From Arachis hypogaea (Eukaryota; Streptophyta; Magnoliopsida; Fabales; Fabaceae), in the NCBI RefSeq assembly GCF_003086295.3, contig NC_092051.1, forward strand, positions 17,412,940 to 17,476,939: a stretch of DNA of 64,000 bases, read 5' to 3'. The stretch's first letter is position 1; every line of letters begins with the position of its first letter. The notes under the pieces were generated by a model. That model was given only the letters and a program-made list of their open reading frames with translations, had not been told where the DNA came from and made no database searches. A program made the position numbers and the translations under genes. Positions 1 through 12,085 of the stretch are shown piece by piece.

Positions 1-867
1 TTCACTTCTAAGTTCTAAATGCCACATATAACTACTTACCAAACATGGGAGAGTGGTTGATCCTTCACACTTTCACTTAATAGTTAATCTACAAAAGTTA
101 CATCCCGCGTAAGATCGTTAACACAGTGTGTGGATGAAAGAGAGAAAATAAGTGGAAAGAAAATTAAAAAAAAAAAAATTTAGATATTTTTTTTTATTAA
201 TCAAAAATTAAATTTATAATTTTATCAATTTTAATTTATTTTTTTATTTTTATCTTATTTTTGAAAAAATAAATTATATTAAATTTATATAATTTTTTTA
301 TTTAATTGTTATTTTTATTCAAACAATAAAAATTTTATTTTTTTATATATTTTTTTTATTTTCCACAAATCCAAACAACTTATTAAAAGAATGAAATATA
401 TATATATATATATATACTTTTTATATTATGATTGTTTTTATTATTTTCTTCTTTTATATTTTCTTGTTACCTATGACATATTTTATGGTTTTAAAGAGAA
501 AAAATTCTAAACGACTCTTGACAATTATCTCGAAAGACAAGAGATCTTTAATAAAAAAATACTATTTTTTATTCCTGATTTTTATTTTTATGAGACTAAC
601 TATTAATATTTTCTTTCTATATTAACAAAATAAGTCTATATGGCCTATTAAACTGTTGATTTATTCATTAAGAATTAATTAGGATTGATAAATTCTTTTT
701 TGTTGAAAATTTTGTAGTCTTTTAAGGATAATTGTCAATGTTGTTTAAATTTTTCTATATTTTTTGTTATTTTTTCAAATATATTAGCTAAATTTACAGT
801 GTAAAACTAAGAAATATTAATATTTTTAAATTATTTTTATCTATAAAAATTAAATGGAGTATATATA
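1..867. other. AT-rich intergenic DNA
   Basis: Low-complexity A/T-rich sequence with poly-A/poly-T runs and a short (AT)n tract near 399-417. I see no gene. A 65-codon open frame at 428-625 is rich in Phe, Ile and Leu simply because the DNA is T-rich. Confidence 0.7.
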
Positions 868-895
868 CGTGAATACTTATGTGATACGTTAATCA

Positions 896-951
<56 letters not shown>

Positions 952-979
952 TGATTAACGTATCAGATGAGTATGTTTT
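868..979. repeat. Foldback (hairpin) repeat around an (AT)n core
   Basis: The arm TGATACGTTAATCACTAAT (882-900) is repeated as a perfect reverse complement at 947-965, separated by an uninterrupted (AT)n tract. Outside the perfect arms the pairing continues imperfectly for about 14 bases per side. This looks like a small foldback MITE whose centre expanded as a microsatellite. No coding capacity; no convincing target-site duplication identified. Confidence 0.75.
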
Positions 980-1241
980 GAAAAGAAATCATTAACAATG
1001 GACTAATCAATCTCATAAAGTTAAGAAAAAGTATATGGAACTAAGAGGTTATCAGCTAAAAATTAAACAAAACCACATTAATTTATATTAATAATTAATT
1101 TTTAATTTTTTAAATTCAAAATTAAAAAAATTAAAATTAATTAAGTAAACCTAATTAAAACCTATAAAAGCATTCTTCTTCTTTCTCATATTAACCTACC
1201 CACTTCCAACAATCAACACACAGATCTCTCTCTCACCAATA

Positions 1242-1646
1242 TTGCTGTGCTTCGTGGTGATGGGTGGGTTTGATTCTTATGCTTCTGTTAACAATGCCAT
1301 GCTCACGAGTTATAGCAAGGAGGGATTCTTGTGTGAGGCGAAAAAGCTGTTTCATGAGATGGGGCTTGGTGGGAGGGATGAGGTTTTTTGGAACTTGATG
1401 ATTGTGGTGTGCGGGCAACACCGCGAGGGATCGGAGGCGCTGGCACTATTCTATGAGATGGTTAGGATGGGATTGGAGGTGGACATGTTCACTATGGATA
1501 GTGTTTTGACTGCCTTTACTTCCCTCAAGGATTTGGCAGGGGGAATGCAGTTTCATGCCAAGATGATTAAGAGTGGGTTTCATAGGAATACTTATGTAGG
1601 ATGTGGTTTGATTGACTTGTATTCGAAGTGTGTAGGGACATGTTAG
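1242..1646 (+). pseudogene. PPR protein gene fragment (truncated)
   Basis: A 134-codon frame encodes pentatricopeptide-repeat protein sequence of the plant PLS type. Visible repeat units include VNNAMLTSYSKEGFLCEAKK (a PPR with the A..LF.EM ending), DEVFWNLMIVVCGQHREGSE followed by ALALFYEM, and a third ending in GLIDLYSKC. PPR proteins are organelle RNA-binding factors, usually 500-800 residues, so this is only two to three repeats from the middle of one. It lacks an organelle-targeting N terminus and the usual C-terminal E/DYW tail, and ends at a TAG just after the SKC motif. It resembles the family of Arabidopsis At3g49710 from memory. Most likely a truncated gene copy; a short expressed gene cannot be excluded. 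Confidence 0.75.
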
Positions 1647-1799
1647 AGTGCAGGATGGTGGACGATGGAGTTCTTATTTTGTATTCAACACACATGTTTG
1701 TAATTAGGGGTTTGTTGCAGATGTTGCTCTCTGCGTTTTGGAATATTATGTGCCGTTTTAATGATTAAAGAGACTACAAACTACACAATTACAAAATTA

Positions 1800-2030
1800 T
1801 AAAAAAACATTCATTTAATATGAAAAAAACATTCTAATACTTAACAAAAGAAACATCCAATTATATTTTAGCAAAAATAATTAAATATCTATAAAATTAA
1901 AAAAAAATAAAATTCTTAAAAAAATAGAGACATTCACATTTGCAATACAAAAAAATTCAAAAAATATATAAAAAAACATCCATTTAGTATGAAAAAGAAA
2001 CATTCTGATACTTAGTAAAAGAAACATCCA
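1800..2030. repeat. Two copies of a ~60-bp AT-rich module
   Basis: A module reading roughly aaaaacat(t/c)catttaatatgaaaaa, then cattctgatacttaacaaaag, then aaacatcc occurs at about 1800-1860 and again at 1969-2030 with a few differences. Direct orientation, about 170 bp apart. No coding potential. Confidence 0.6.
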
Positions 2031-2233
2031 TATATATTAACTCATAAAAATTTTGGATTCATCCAAAAGTATTTGGCTGGTTTTTGGCTAATACCCTTTT
2101 GGTTCCTAGCATTGCTCGTTAGTTAAATATCAATGACCGGAATGATATTTGTTGTCGGAGCCTCAATTTTTTAAAAAAATTATCAGGAATCGAAATAAGT
2201 ATTTTCCCAATTTTAAATGATGACAAGTGTAAT

Positions 2234-2421
2234 AACTTATGCCCCGCACGTGATAAGATTGAAATTATAATTTTAAGTTGTTTTATTAAAATTAATTTGA
2301 ATTATAATAATTTGATTAATAAAAAGTAACTTGTGTCCCGCACGTGATAAGATTGAAATTATAATTTTAAGTTGTTTTATTAAAATTAATTTGAATTATA
2401 ATAATTTGATTAATAAAAAAG
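2234..2421. repeat. 94-bp tandem duplication, two copies
   Basis: Copy 1 (about 2234-2327) and copy 2 (about 2328-2421) are nearly identical; the differences I see lie in the few bases before CCCGCACGTGATAAG and one extra A near the end. Each copy carries a CACGTG palindrome (at 2247 and 2341). The near identity suggests a recent local duplication. Confidence 0.85.
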
Positions 2422-3086
2422 TAACATGTTATGCATTGTTCGTTTTCTCTTAATCTAGTGTTAAGTATATCAACTCTAAAATAATTATTAATCAGTTTTA
2501 GTAATTTTTTTCAATAAATCAAACATATATACTTAATGTGACCATAAATAACCTAGTAATACTTTTCACCAACAAATTTTTATATGTTAATTTACTGTGA
2601 AGTAAGAACATATCAAAATCAGCTTAAAATGAATAACAAATTATTAGAGAATTCTAATGCACAAAATTCTCTAATAAATAATAAATAATTTAAAACTACT
2701 AATATTTATTTAATACACCATATGTTAATACTGAGAGTATTTTTTAAAAAGATATATTCGTAAAAATAGATATAATATGATTACAAATATAACATAAACA
2801 AATATGTTAAATAAAAAATTAAACTAATATGCTTACCAATGCCTTTATTAAATTTTGCAAATTGAAAAATAAGTATGTATTTGGTTGTTTGGTGATCACA
2901 TAGATAATTGAATAATTGAGTTGTAAATTGATCTCATAGTGTGCACCTTATTTTTTTTTATTTTTAAATAAAAGTAAGAATTAAGTGAAATAAGCAGTAA
3001 TATATAATGAAAAAGATAAAATATTTTGCATATGTATAGATAATTGTTACAAAATAAAATATTATTGTGAAATATTAAAATTTTAC
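2422..3086. other. AT-rich intergenic DNA
   Basis: No open frame with recognisable homology and no clear repeat structure on either strand. Confidence 0.6.
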
Positions 3087-4092
3087 ATACTCCAAATCAT
3101 GAAGATCAACCACAGTGTAATGGTCACTTCTTCCTATTTTTGATCATGATATAAGCTCTTCTTTTTCGGTCAAGAGTCCAATAATATCTAATTGAAAAAA
3201 AATTGAATTAAAAGTATTAAATTAAGGACAAATAAATGAATAACATAATAAATTACTTATAAATTAAATTTTTTTTACCAATTTATTTTATATTAAACAA
3301 TAAAACTAACAATATATTAATAAAAGGATATACCTTTAAAAAAGTCGCAATACAATTTTAAACATTTGCATAAATAAACTATTAAAATTTATGTTATTGA
3401 TAAAATGATGCTATTATATGATTTATTTGCAAAAATTAAAATAAAAAAATAGTTTTGTGTAGATTAATACAAATTAACTACGTAACAAATAAGTTGGATT
3501 GTTCATTTGTTTGTTTCAATATATCAGCATGAGCAAGAAAATTAAAATGATTGTCAGGAATTTTACGATCATCGACCGTATTTATTATACGTGACTCTTT
3601 CTTAAAAGTTATTCTATATACGTGTGCAGTCGGAATATATATTTCGCTTGATTCCTCAATCACAAAATTTGAGAAGACATAGACCTTGCCCTCAATCAAT
3701 TCATTCTCAAACATCTTTGCCAAATAATTCTTGATTGAAGAATGAATTTTATCACACTGTAAAACAAATTAAAGATAAAAACTATTAGCACTTATAAAGC
3801 TATTAAATGGCACTGTCTTTGATTGCAATGGTTTACTTATCAAATAAATTTAAAATACGAACAAAAAAATATTTATAAATTGGACCTAACATCACTTGAA
3901 AGAATCATGAAAAATAATCAACTAACTTTAATATCCATTAGAACCATTTCTATATATGTAAGTCGTCTTGCTCTTGTCAAAATTGAATGAGGCTTTCCAT
4001 AACCTTATAATTCTTGCCTTTATTTTCGAAACTTTTTCATCACATAATCTACCATAGGTAATACTATTGATAGAATCGTAGCTAGCAGCCAT
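3087..4092 (-). pseudogene. Replication protein A 70 kDa-like (DUF223/OB-fold) gene relic, 3 exons visible
   Basis: The minus strand encodes the N-terminal part of a plant RPA1-like protein. Exon 1 (4092-3927) starts MAASYDSINSIT and includes KIKARIIRLWKASF, typical of the first OB fold. Exon 2 (3756-3482) follows a TTTTACAG acceptor and contains FENELIEGKVYVFSNFVIEE and IPTAHVYRITF. Exon 3 (3187-3087) follows a CAATTAG acceptor and encodes DIIGLLTEKEELIS. The family binds single-stranded DNA; in plants many copies are single-domain relatives or Helitron-associated. Damage: a one-base frameshift near the end of exon 1 (the expected EMVLMDIK is out of frame), a TGA in exon 3, and no downstream exons. 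Called a pseudogene; splice sites are inferred by eye. Confidence 0.72.
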
Positions 4093-5034
4093 TAGGTATG
4101 AAAAATAAAAAATAGAAAAAGAACAATGTTTGAATTATGAATTCTCTAAATGATAAATAATTGTAAACATTCACTATTACTATATATATACACTCATACA
4201 TTAATTATACACAATAATAATTAGCCAATATTTTTAATAGAGATACTTGCTACAATTAGGTAAAAATTATACTGTTATATTTTATTAACCTTTATGATTA
4301 ATTCAATTGAAATACTTACTCAATATATATGTTGTCTACATTAATTATATGCCAATATTTTTAGAAAAGAGCTAAAAGAGGAGATATATAAATATATATA
4401 TATATATATAATATTATTACTATATAGGAAGCAGATATAAATTGCTACGTTCTTTTTTATTATATTATATAACTTAAAATTATAGTATCATGCTATTATT
4501 AATTGTAGATACTTGCTACAATTATATCAAATTTTATTATGACTCTAAATAAATAAAATATATAACAATCAATATTTTTTTATATTCAATATTTACTGTA
4601 AATATAAAAAGTAAAATAATTAATGAATAAAAATAGGAATAAAAAATAAAATATATTAATTAAAATTCAATTTGTTAAATAATTGATTTTGTGTCCATGC
4701 ATATAATTTCACAAAAATGTTATGAATCGCAACCTTTTTATACCATAAAAGAAATACTATATATAGTTTTTAGTAGATAAAAATAATTATAAAAATTAAT
4801 TATTAATATTGATATCAATCACAATTTATTATTGATACTTTAATCATTTTTAAAATATATTTTATTTTTTTAAAATACAATGCATATACCGTCTATACCT
4901 TTTCTATTATTATTATTATTATTATCTAATTGATATCAAATTAAATGAGTCATCATTAATGTGTGCACTAACTATCTACTAATTAATAAAATTGTTGCAC
5001 ATGAATGAGAATTAGAACTATATCAATTAATACA
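4093..5034. other. AT-rich intergenic DNA with microsatellites
   Basis: Contains (AT)n around 4391-4411 and (ATT)n at about 4902-4926. No gene seen. Confidence 0.6.
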
Positions 5035-5348
5035 ATTAGAATAATTAAAAATATTAATGATTGATAATTAGTTTAATAATGCATTTGATACCTCACTTTT
5101 ATTAGTTGATAATGTATTAAATATTAATTTTATATAATTATAATAAAAATAGTTTCCTAAATTAGTATAATCATACATTATTCATTAAATGTTAATTGTA
5201 ATATAATTATAATAAAAATATTTTTATAAAATAAATTTAGAAGAGAGAATAATACTTTTATTTTGGAGGAAAAATAAATTCATGAGAAATTGACACCTCA
5301 CTTTCATTAGTTGAAAAAAAACTCAATTTTAGTATATTAAGTAGATTT
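5035..5348. repeat. Dispersed AT-rich repeat, copy 1
   Basis: Matches the stretch at 7091-7370 in the same orientation. Shared landmarks are TTTAATAATGCATT, TATAATTATAATAAA, the block ATTTTGGAGGAAAAA, GACACCTCAC(T/C)TTCATTAGTTG, and the ending TTTTAGTATATTAAGTAGAT. The copies differ by many substitutions and small indels, so they are not recent. Family unknown; no coding sequence. Confidence 0.7.
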
Positions 5349-7049
5349 TTTTACGTAATAATTTTATATTTAATATTAAAACATGACAATTTACTATGTT
5401 ATTTTATTATTACTGTATGTAGTATTACATTTTAAAATATAAAAATTTAAGTATTATTATATAGCTTAGATGGATTGGACTAAATATAAAAATATAAAAC
5501 AGAATTGTATTATTAAATTTTAGTAATTTTAATTAGTCAATAATTTAAAATAAGATAGAAGTGACTATTCATAATTGAATAGTTTTAGTTGATTAGACTA
5601 AAAAAATCAAAAAATGCTTTAAATAAAAAGCCAAATTAACTTTAATATTAAATTTATTAATACGATTTTAATTTTATATAATAGTTAGATAATAGATTAG
5701 TAAAAGCAAATGGAAGGATGACTTTAATTAGTATTCGATAAAATATTCATTTAGAATAATTAAAAAAAAGTAAACATATTATATTATTAAAAATAATATA
5801 TTTTTATGTTTAAAAAATTATATTTAAATAAAATATTTATAAAATATAAAATTTAGAGTAACATAACTTCATGAACATTAATCGTTAATCAATTATGAAC
5901 TAACATAAAATTATAATACAATATATTTACGAAAAAATAATCAACAGTTAATATTAATAAATATAAAAATCATCCAAACACTTTGATTAAAAGTATGAGT
6001 GGTTAATTATTAATAATATTTTGTTCATAACAAAAAGTAAAAATATAATTATTCAGATTTAGATTTTAGAAGAATTAACGTTATAAGTAACAAATGATCT
6101 ATTTTATTATGCATATTATAAATTAATGAATCAAACTAACTGATATAATGAATTATAATTAATTAATTGGTATAAATTATAATAAATTATATGATATTTA
6201 AAAAAATAAAATGAATAAGAAGAAAACAAAATGAAATAGAAGAGATAGATGATTACAATAAAATAAATTTAGTGAGATTTTTTTTTATAAATTTCATATC
6301 ACATCCGTTTCAATAATAATAAATAAAAATACGTCAACTTGATATCTAAGAGAAAATGATGAAATAAAATCATAACACAGTTCTAAAGTAAAAGCTTAAA
6401 TTAGACCATAATATCGTTGCACAACACAAATTGAAAGTAATTTTACACTACAATATACCACACAAACAGGTAAATGACTTAAGTTTAAATACAATTTTTT
6501 TTATTTATGCATACATGATAACACTATGGTTTATAAATGCCTCATGGATAACATATCATATATTGCTCTGAATGATGAGTACGGAAGTTGGAGAGTGTGT
6601 GGTGGTTTGTGTTCACAATAGTTGCCTTCTTGCGACGACGCCTCACAGGAAGAAAAAGATTGGTTGTAAAAGCTACCCAATGAAAGAGTAATTGGTAAAC
6701 AAATGATATTTTCTTCTAGCATATATGATCTTTTATAGTGGTGAAATAAAAATGGAAGGAATAAAATTTTGTATTTTTATATTAGGAATAGAATTTGATA
6801 TTTATCCTAATAAAATTAAATAACTAATTAGTTATAATTCATGTATTTAAATAAATAAAATAAAAATATTTTAAAGAATTAATCAAATCAATTAGTTGAT
6901 AAAAATAATTAATATAATTGATTTTATTTGATTTATTGAATTCAAAAAAATAAATTAAGAAATAATTGATTGAATTAATTAGTTGAAATAATTGATTGAA
7001 TTAATAATAATACACGGATAATTGAAATAGTTTATATACGGGTTTTTCA
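5349..7049. other. AT-rich intergenic DNA
   Basis: No recognised gene. A more complex patch at about 6530-6725 has an open 63-codon minus-strand frame (6722-6531) and another frame rich in Arg/Lys, but neither resembles a known family and I do not call it a gene. Confidence 0.5.
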
Positions 7050-7050
7050 A

Positions 7051-7096
<46 letters not shown>
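7050..7096. repeat. (ATT)n trinucleotide microsatellite
   Basis: About fifteen uninterrupted TTA/ATT units directly before copy 2 of the dispersed repeat. Confidence 0.95.
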
Positions 7097-7097
<1 letters not shown>

Positions 7098-7370
7098 AAT
7101 AATTAAAAGTATTTTCAATTGATATATAATTGATAAGTAGTTTAATAATGCATTAAATATTGATTTGATATAATTATAATAAAGATATGATTCTAAATTA
7201 GTATAATTATGTATTATACATTAAATATTAATTATAATAAAGATTTTTTTAATAAAATAATTTAGAATAAAAAAAAGTACATTCATTTTGGAGGAAAAAC
7301 GAAATCATGAGGGATCGACACCTCACCTTCATTAGTTGGGGGAAAATCCGATTTTAGTATATTAAGTAGA
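7091..7370. repeat. Dispersed AT-rich repeat, copy 2
   Basis: Second copy of the repeat at 5035-5348, same orientation, ending in the same TTTTAGTATATTAAGTAGAT block. Preceded by an (ATT)n tract. Confidence 0.7.
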
Positions 7371-8077
7371 TATAAATATCAAAATAATAGTACTTTTTGC
7401 ATGCTTAAATATTGTTGATTTGTGCAAGATGTTTACTAATTTGGTTTGTCAGCATTTATGGTTAATTGGTTATCGTTCAATTTAGATTTAAGATCTATTA
7501 CATTTTTTTTTAGTTTATTTACATCCATAGATTGTTATCTTATAATGAAAATTTAAAAGTGTTTGTTTTGATATGGTGATTAATTTATAATTTTATATGT
7601 ATCATATAATAGGAAATATAAGCAAAAAAATATTGCCATGTAGATTAACTTTTTTTAATTATTATTTATTATTAATTTATTTTATAAAAAAATTACGTTA
7701 ATAAATATACCAAAATACCTTTATAAATAATCATAAGTAGATATATATTCTTATGATCAGTTTTATTAAAAAATTAAATAACCTCTTTTTATTATCATGA
7801 TTAAAATTCTTTTACAATAAATAATTAAAATCAAATCTTAACTTAATAATCTCAAAAAAAGAAAACACGCGATTCTGTTCTTTTATATCAGTGAACAACG
7901 ATTCATAAATATTAGATAAATTCAAATAAACTGAGATTGAATTGATACTGTCAAGGTACAATCTTCGTCAGGGTTCCATGAAATCATCTGAAGGAGATCT
8001 TTCTTGTTATGTGGGTTGCACTGCTTCTGAAAACTTTCTCATACAACCCAAAGAAATGTCAAGAACCAGAATCACAA
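7371..8077. other. Intergenic DNA without recognised genes
   Basis: AT-rich to about 7900, then more balanced sequence (7940-8077) next to the Copia-type LTR. I recognise no coding sequence or binding site in it. Confidence 0.45.
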
Positions 8078-8373
8078 TGAAGAAATAAAGAACGAAGAAC
8101 AGATAAATAGAAATGAAAAACAAAAATAATGTACAAGTAAAAATAGATAATTTGCAAAAAAATTAGACAAAACTATTACTCAAAAAAATAGAATGTCACT
8201 CTTTATCATTTACATATATAAAGTAAGTTATTTATAGTCTAAAGTACTAACTAACACTCAGTTACAGATATTAGAAATTGATGTAACAGAAAACTAACTA
8301 TTTATTACTTGAGTCTTGATTTTTTTTATTTATTTTACTATTTAATCCAACTAAGTTAGTACTTTTCTTCACA
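8078..8373 (-). mobile_element. Copia-type LTR remnant (solo or 3' LTR)
   Basis: Read on the minus strand the segment starts TGTGAAG and ends TTCTTCA, has TATAAATA at 8236-8229 about 137 bases into the LTR, and is preceded by a purine-rich GAGAGGGT resembling a polypurine tract. Length is about 296 bp, normal for plant Copia LTRs. No matching second LTR and no pol sequence lie nearby. The CACTA element starts 78 bp beyond. Boundaries are inferred. Confidence 0.5.
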
Positions 8374-8451
8374 ACCCTCTCAAATTCGAGTTTGGCCTTG
8401 GAACAATTCAGTTTGAATTTTATCCTCTCAAAAATAACAGTAGTGTGAGTA

Positions 8452-9084
8452 CACTACAAGAATTTCACAAATTTGCGATGAAATATTTTTTGTCATTAAT
8501 CCGTCACTAACTTGTGAGAAATTAGTGATACATTAACGACAAAATTAATGAGCGGTCACAAAATATCCGAACTTGAGAAAAACGACTGATTAGCGAGAGA
8601 TTCATGTGTAAGTTTGTTTCTCGCAGATTGACTTTTGTAGCTAAAAAAAGAGCGGGAAAAATTTTCTCGTTAATTTGTCACCAATTAATTAACTAGTGAC
8701 AATGTTCTAGCAAATCAGTCACTTAGCGGTTCAATCGAATAAAAGTAAAGTAGTGAGTGATATTATTGTCACTATTCCGTCGCAAGTGTTTGATATACAA
8801 TTAGCGAGAAACAATTCACACACTAGTTCGTCGCTAAATAAACTTTGTGCGAAAAGACTAATTAGTGAGGAACAGTGTTACTAGCTAATCCGTCATAAAG
8901 ACTTGAAATGCATTTTGCGATGGACAAATTCCTAGCTAATTTGTCACCAAAGTTTTTATTTTTAGCGAGCAACTAGTTTCTCGCTAATTTGTCGCATAAT
9001 ATAATAAAAATTCAAAATTAGGGTAGCGACAGAAAACAGTTGTTGCTAACTCGTCGCAACGGATAAATTATTCAGCTAGGGAAG
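8452..9084 (+). mobile_element. CACTA (En/Spm) transposon 5' terminus, part 1
   Basis: Starts CACTACAAGAA, the canonical terminal inverted repeat of plant CACTA elements. It is followed by a subterminal region packed with short degenerate repeats in both orientations, of the form TTAGCGAG and CTCGCTAATTTGTCGC (for example near 8799, 8880 and 8971). Subterminal repeats of this kind are the transposase-binding sites in En/Spm. The region is interrupted at 9085 by the gypsy element and resumes at 19399. No transposase is visible. Confidence 0.75.
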
Positions 9085-11867
9085 TGTAAACCCCGGTTAA
9101 ATTAGTAGATAATTAGTTAATAAATTATTTTTTAATAAGGAGGATTAGAAATGCAAATATTATATCAAAATAGGGTAGAGCTCATCGAAACGAGAATTTT
9201 GACACTAATTTTGAAGAAAACGGTCCAAGAATGGACCGAAAGGACCGAACCAGTTGAACCGGACCTAAACCGGGCTATCGGTCCAACCGGACCAGCCCTT
9301 TTAAGTGAACCCAAGCCTTTGTCCCCCTCATTTCAACGTGAACGAAGCTGAAAGCTTCAGAGGGAAAAGAAGAACGAGACATTCCTGTAAACCCTCACGT
9401 TAACTTCCGTACGCCGTAACTTCTCCGTTCGAGCTCCGATCGCCGCACCGTTTGCGGCCACGCGTTCACCGCGTCGAGCTCTACATTTTTACCGGAACAA
9501 TTTCATAGGTAACTTGCTATTTCACTCTCAGCTTCATCTTCCCCCAATTTTCGAATTTTAAGTGGGAATATTGAATTTCTTTGATTTCTGATGTTTTAGG
9601 ATCCAATTAGCTTGAGAGAAACGTTCACTCTTGCTTATGTGAAGCTTGGGTAAGGTGAGGATACGATAATTCTATTTTAATTTCATTAAATTTGAGCTTT
9701 GAGTATTAAATTGGGTATATATGTATTATGAATGTGTATTAGGTTGAAAATAAATAATTGGAGCTTGAAATTGTGAATACTGGAACTTGGAGGAAGCGGA
9801 TTAGTTGAGTTTTGAGGGGCTGTTTTGGTTTTGAATAAATAGCTTTGGTCGTTACGTGGAAATCGGCTAAGGTATGGTTTAGGTTTCTTGCATTTAATAT
9901 ATAATGTTCTGTGAAAACTTAGGCTAGATGACCATTGGATAAGTTGGAATGCAGGTGTATGTTTAATGTTTAGTAATTTATCGATGAATATATTTGGTTG
10001 AAGTTTATTGGATAATTAGTTTTTAATTTTGGATGGTGAATGTTGTGATGTTAATTTGGAGAGAATTATGGTTGAATGTTATTGTTGATTAACTAATGAT
10101 TTGGTGAATTATTGATTTGAGGTATAACTATTGTGGAGGTTGTTGTGATAATGAGGTATTTTGTGTTAAAAGCCTAGGATTTGTGAACTATGATCCTTAG
10201 TTGAATTTTGGTTGTTGGATTTGAATATTGTATGAGTTTAATTGTTGATTTGAAGTAGATTTATTGTGGTGATTGTTATGATGATGAGGAAGGGTATGTT
10301 GAATTGAAAAGAAAGCAGGTTTGGACCCGAAAAGGGTGGCAAAGTCCGAGTTTTAGAGGAGATGCTGCCGAAATTTTATAAAAAATTAGAGATTTTATTT
10401 AGATGATTATTTAAAAGAGATTTAGATTTAAAGGTTATATGGTTTGATTTTGAGTTATTAAGATAGTGAGTATGTTTTAAGTTTGAAGTTTGATTCTTAG
10501 AAAAGAATGAATTATGTTTTGAATTGAAACTATTGATGGATGGAATGGGAGGTGATATAATGAAGGATAAGGATTGAATATGTTTAATATATGATGATGA
10601 ATGAGATGCAATTGGGAATGATGTGGATGTTGATGAATTATAATTGAATTATTTATATGGCTTATGAATTTGAATAATCTGAGATACGAGATTCCCTGGA
10701 TTAAGTGCCGTGGCTTGCCACCACGTGTACCAGGTTGAAAACTCGATACTCTGTTGACCCTACGACGTAAGTGTGACCGGTCACTATATAAATTCCCGGG
10801 AATGTTACCCCCATTGAGCAATATTGATTATTTGAGAAAAATCTATGCATAGACTCTTGGGGATGCACGTCGGGGGACAGTCTAAGGACAATTCAGACTT
10901 GTCGGGTTGGCTGGATAACCGACAGATGAGCCTCATCAGCCATAGGACAGGCATGCATCATATGCATATTACTTGAATTACTTGCTTGTGCTCTAATTGG
11001 GTGTGCCTATCTGTATTTGCCATGCTAAATGTGTATTTGTTACCTGCAGTAGTTGTAACTTTCTTGTGTTTGCCTTTATCTGTTTATTTGTCTGTGAAAA
11101 TGCATGGTGGAATTGGAGGTATGGAGGAATGGCAGTATAGGACTTAGATTTAAGGTTAAGTTAAGTTAGGATTAAATATTTCTAGGAAACCACCTTTTAT
11201 GGCTTCTGTTTAATACTTTAAGCTCTACAATCTGAGTGTCGGCGTTCTAGGATTGCCTCTGGCATTCCCAGGACCTTATATATTATGTGTGTGGCACCTT
11301 TACCATACTGAGAACCTCCGGTTCTCATTCCATACTATGTTGTTAATTTTCAGATGCAGGTCGAGAGGCATCTCGTTAGGCGTCTGGACTCTTGAAGCGG
11401 AGTGGTTACTGGGATATTTTGTTATGCTATGATGTATATATATGTACTTAGTTTTCTCTCCGCATGACTTATTCTTTTTGATCCTCTTAGAGGTTTATGG
11501 AGAGGCAGGATTGTGTATATGTACTTTTGGGTTTTGGATATGTAGGTATATATATGTGTAAATATTCTCCGGCCAGTCTTGACTTCGCAGGCTGAGTTAG
11601 GAGCTTGATATTTTGTATCTTTGGCACTCTATTCCTACTTCTGTTATCTTATGTTTGACAGTTACAGTTTTCTTAGCATGCAAGTTAACTCGTTCCTTGA
11701 GCGTTGCGCTTTTATCTCGCGATTTTTATTTTCCCTATCCTTCAAGGCTCCTAGCATATTATAACTCTTCTGCTATTATATGTACTTATTTTATTTTAGA
11801 GGTCGTAATACCATATCACCTTTGTTTTACGACTTAAGCGTAAAGCTTTGTGTGGTAGGGTGTTACA
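9085..11867 (+). repeat. 5' LTR of gypsy element
   Basis: 2783 bp, from TGTAAACCCCGG to GGGTGTTACA. Contains small open frames (9151-9351, and 10821-10477 on the minus strand) that recur unchanged in the 3' LTR because the LTRs are identical; I do not regard them as genes. Confidence 0.95.
10785..10793 (+). promoter_or_regulatory. Putative LTR TATA box next to a palindrome
   Basis: TATATAAAT lies directly upstream of the palindrome ATTCCCGGGAAT in the LTR; the same arrangement recurs at about 18316-18334 in the 3' LTR. A reasonable core promoter for genomic RNA, but unproven. Confidence 0.45.
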
Positions 11868-11871
11868 TTAA

Positions 11872-11883
11872 TGGTATCAGAGC
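11872..11883 (+). other. Primer binding site (initiator Met tRNA)
   Basis: TGGTATCAGAGC, complementary to the 3' end of plant initiator methionine tRNA, begins 4 bases after the 5' LTR, where reverse transcription is primed. Confidence 0.9.
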
Positions 11884-12085
11884 AGTTCGTTCCTATAGAG
11901 CCTGAAAGACGGACTGATTGTGCTTCTGTGCATTCTCTGTATATGTGTTTATGTGCTATTAGGATATCTGATTGATATATATGGCATAAACGTTTGTGAG
12001 CATGCATTTGGAACTTAAAGCATTAGACCTGCGATATTGAGACTGATCAACTTAATATCACTTGTTTGGTGTGTATAGGGACCAG

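Noticed and set aside
428..625. 65-codon frame resembling a membrane peptide
   Set aside because: T-rich DNA encodes Phe/Ile/Leu by default; no homology or gene context.
6531..6722. 63-codon minus-strand frame
   Set aside because: Not recognised, no splice or promoter context; recorded as intergenic.
7050..7096. Possible CRISPR-like or satellite array
   Set aside because: Simple (ATT)n microsatellite; no spacers. No CRISPR expected in plant DNA.
9151..9351. Small frame in the gypsy LTR, repeated at 16682
   Set aside because: Recurs only because the LTRs are identical; no known LTR-encoded protein.
10477..10821. 114-codon minus-strand frame in the LTR, repeated at 18008
   Set aside because: His-rich composition is the complement of TGATGATG-rich LTR sequence; not a gene.
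12062..12085. Upstream extension of gag-pol
   Set aside because: The frame is open to 12062 but the first ATG is at 12086 and gives a typical gag start.
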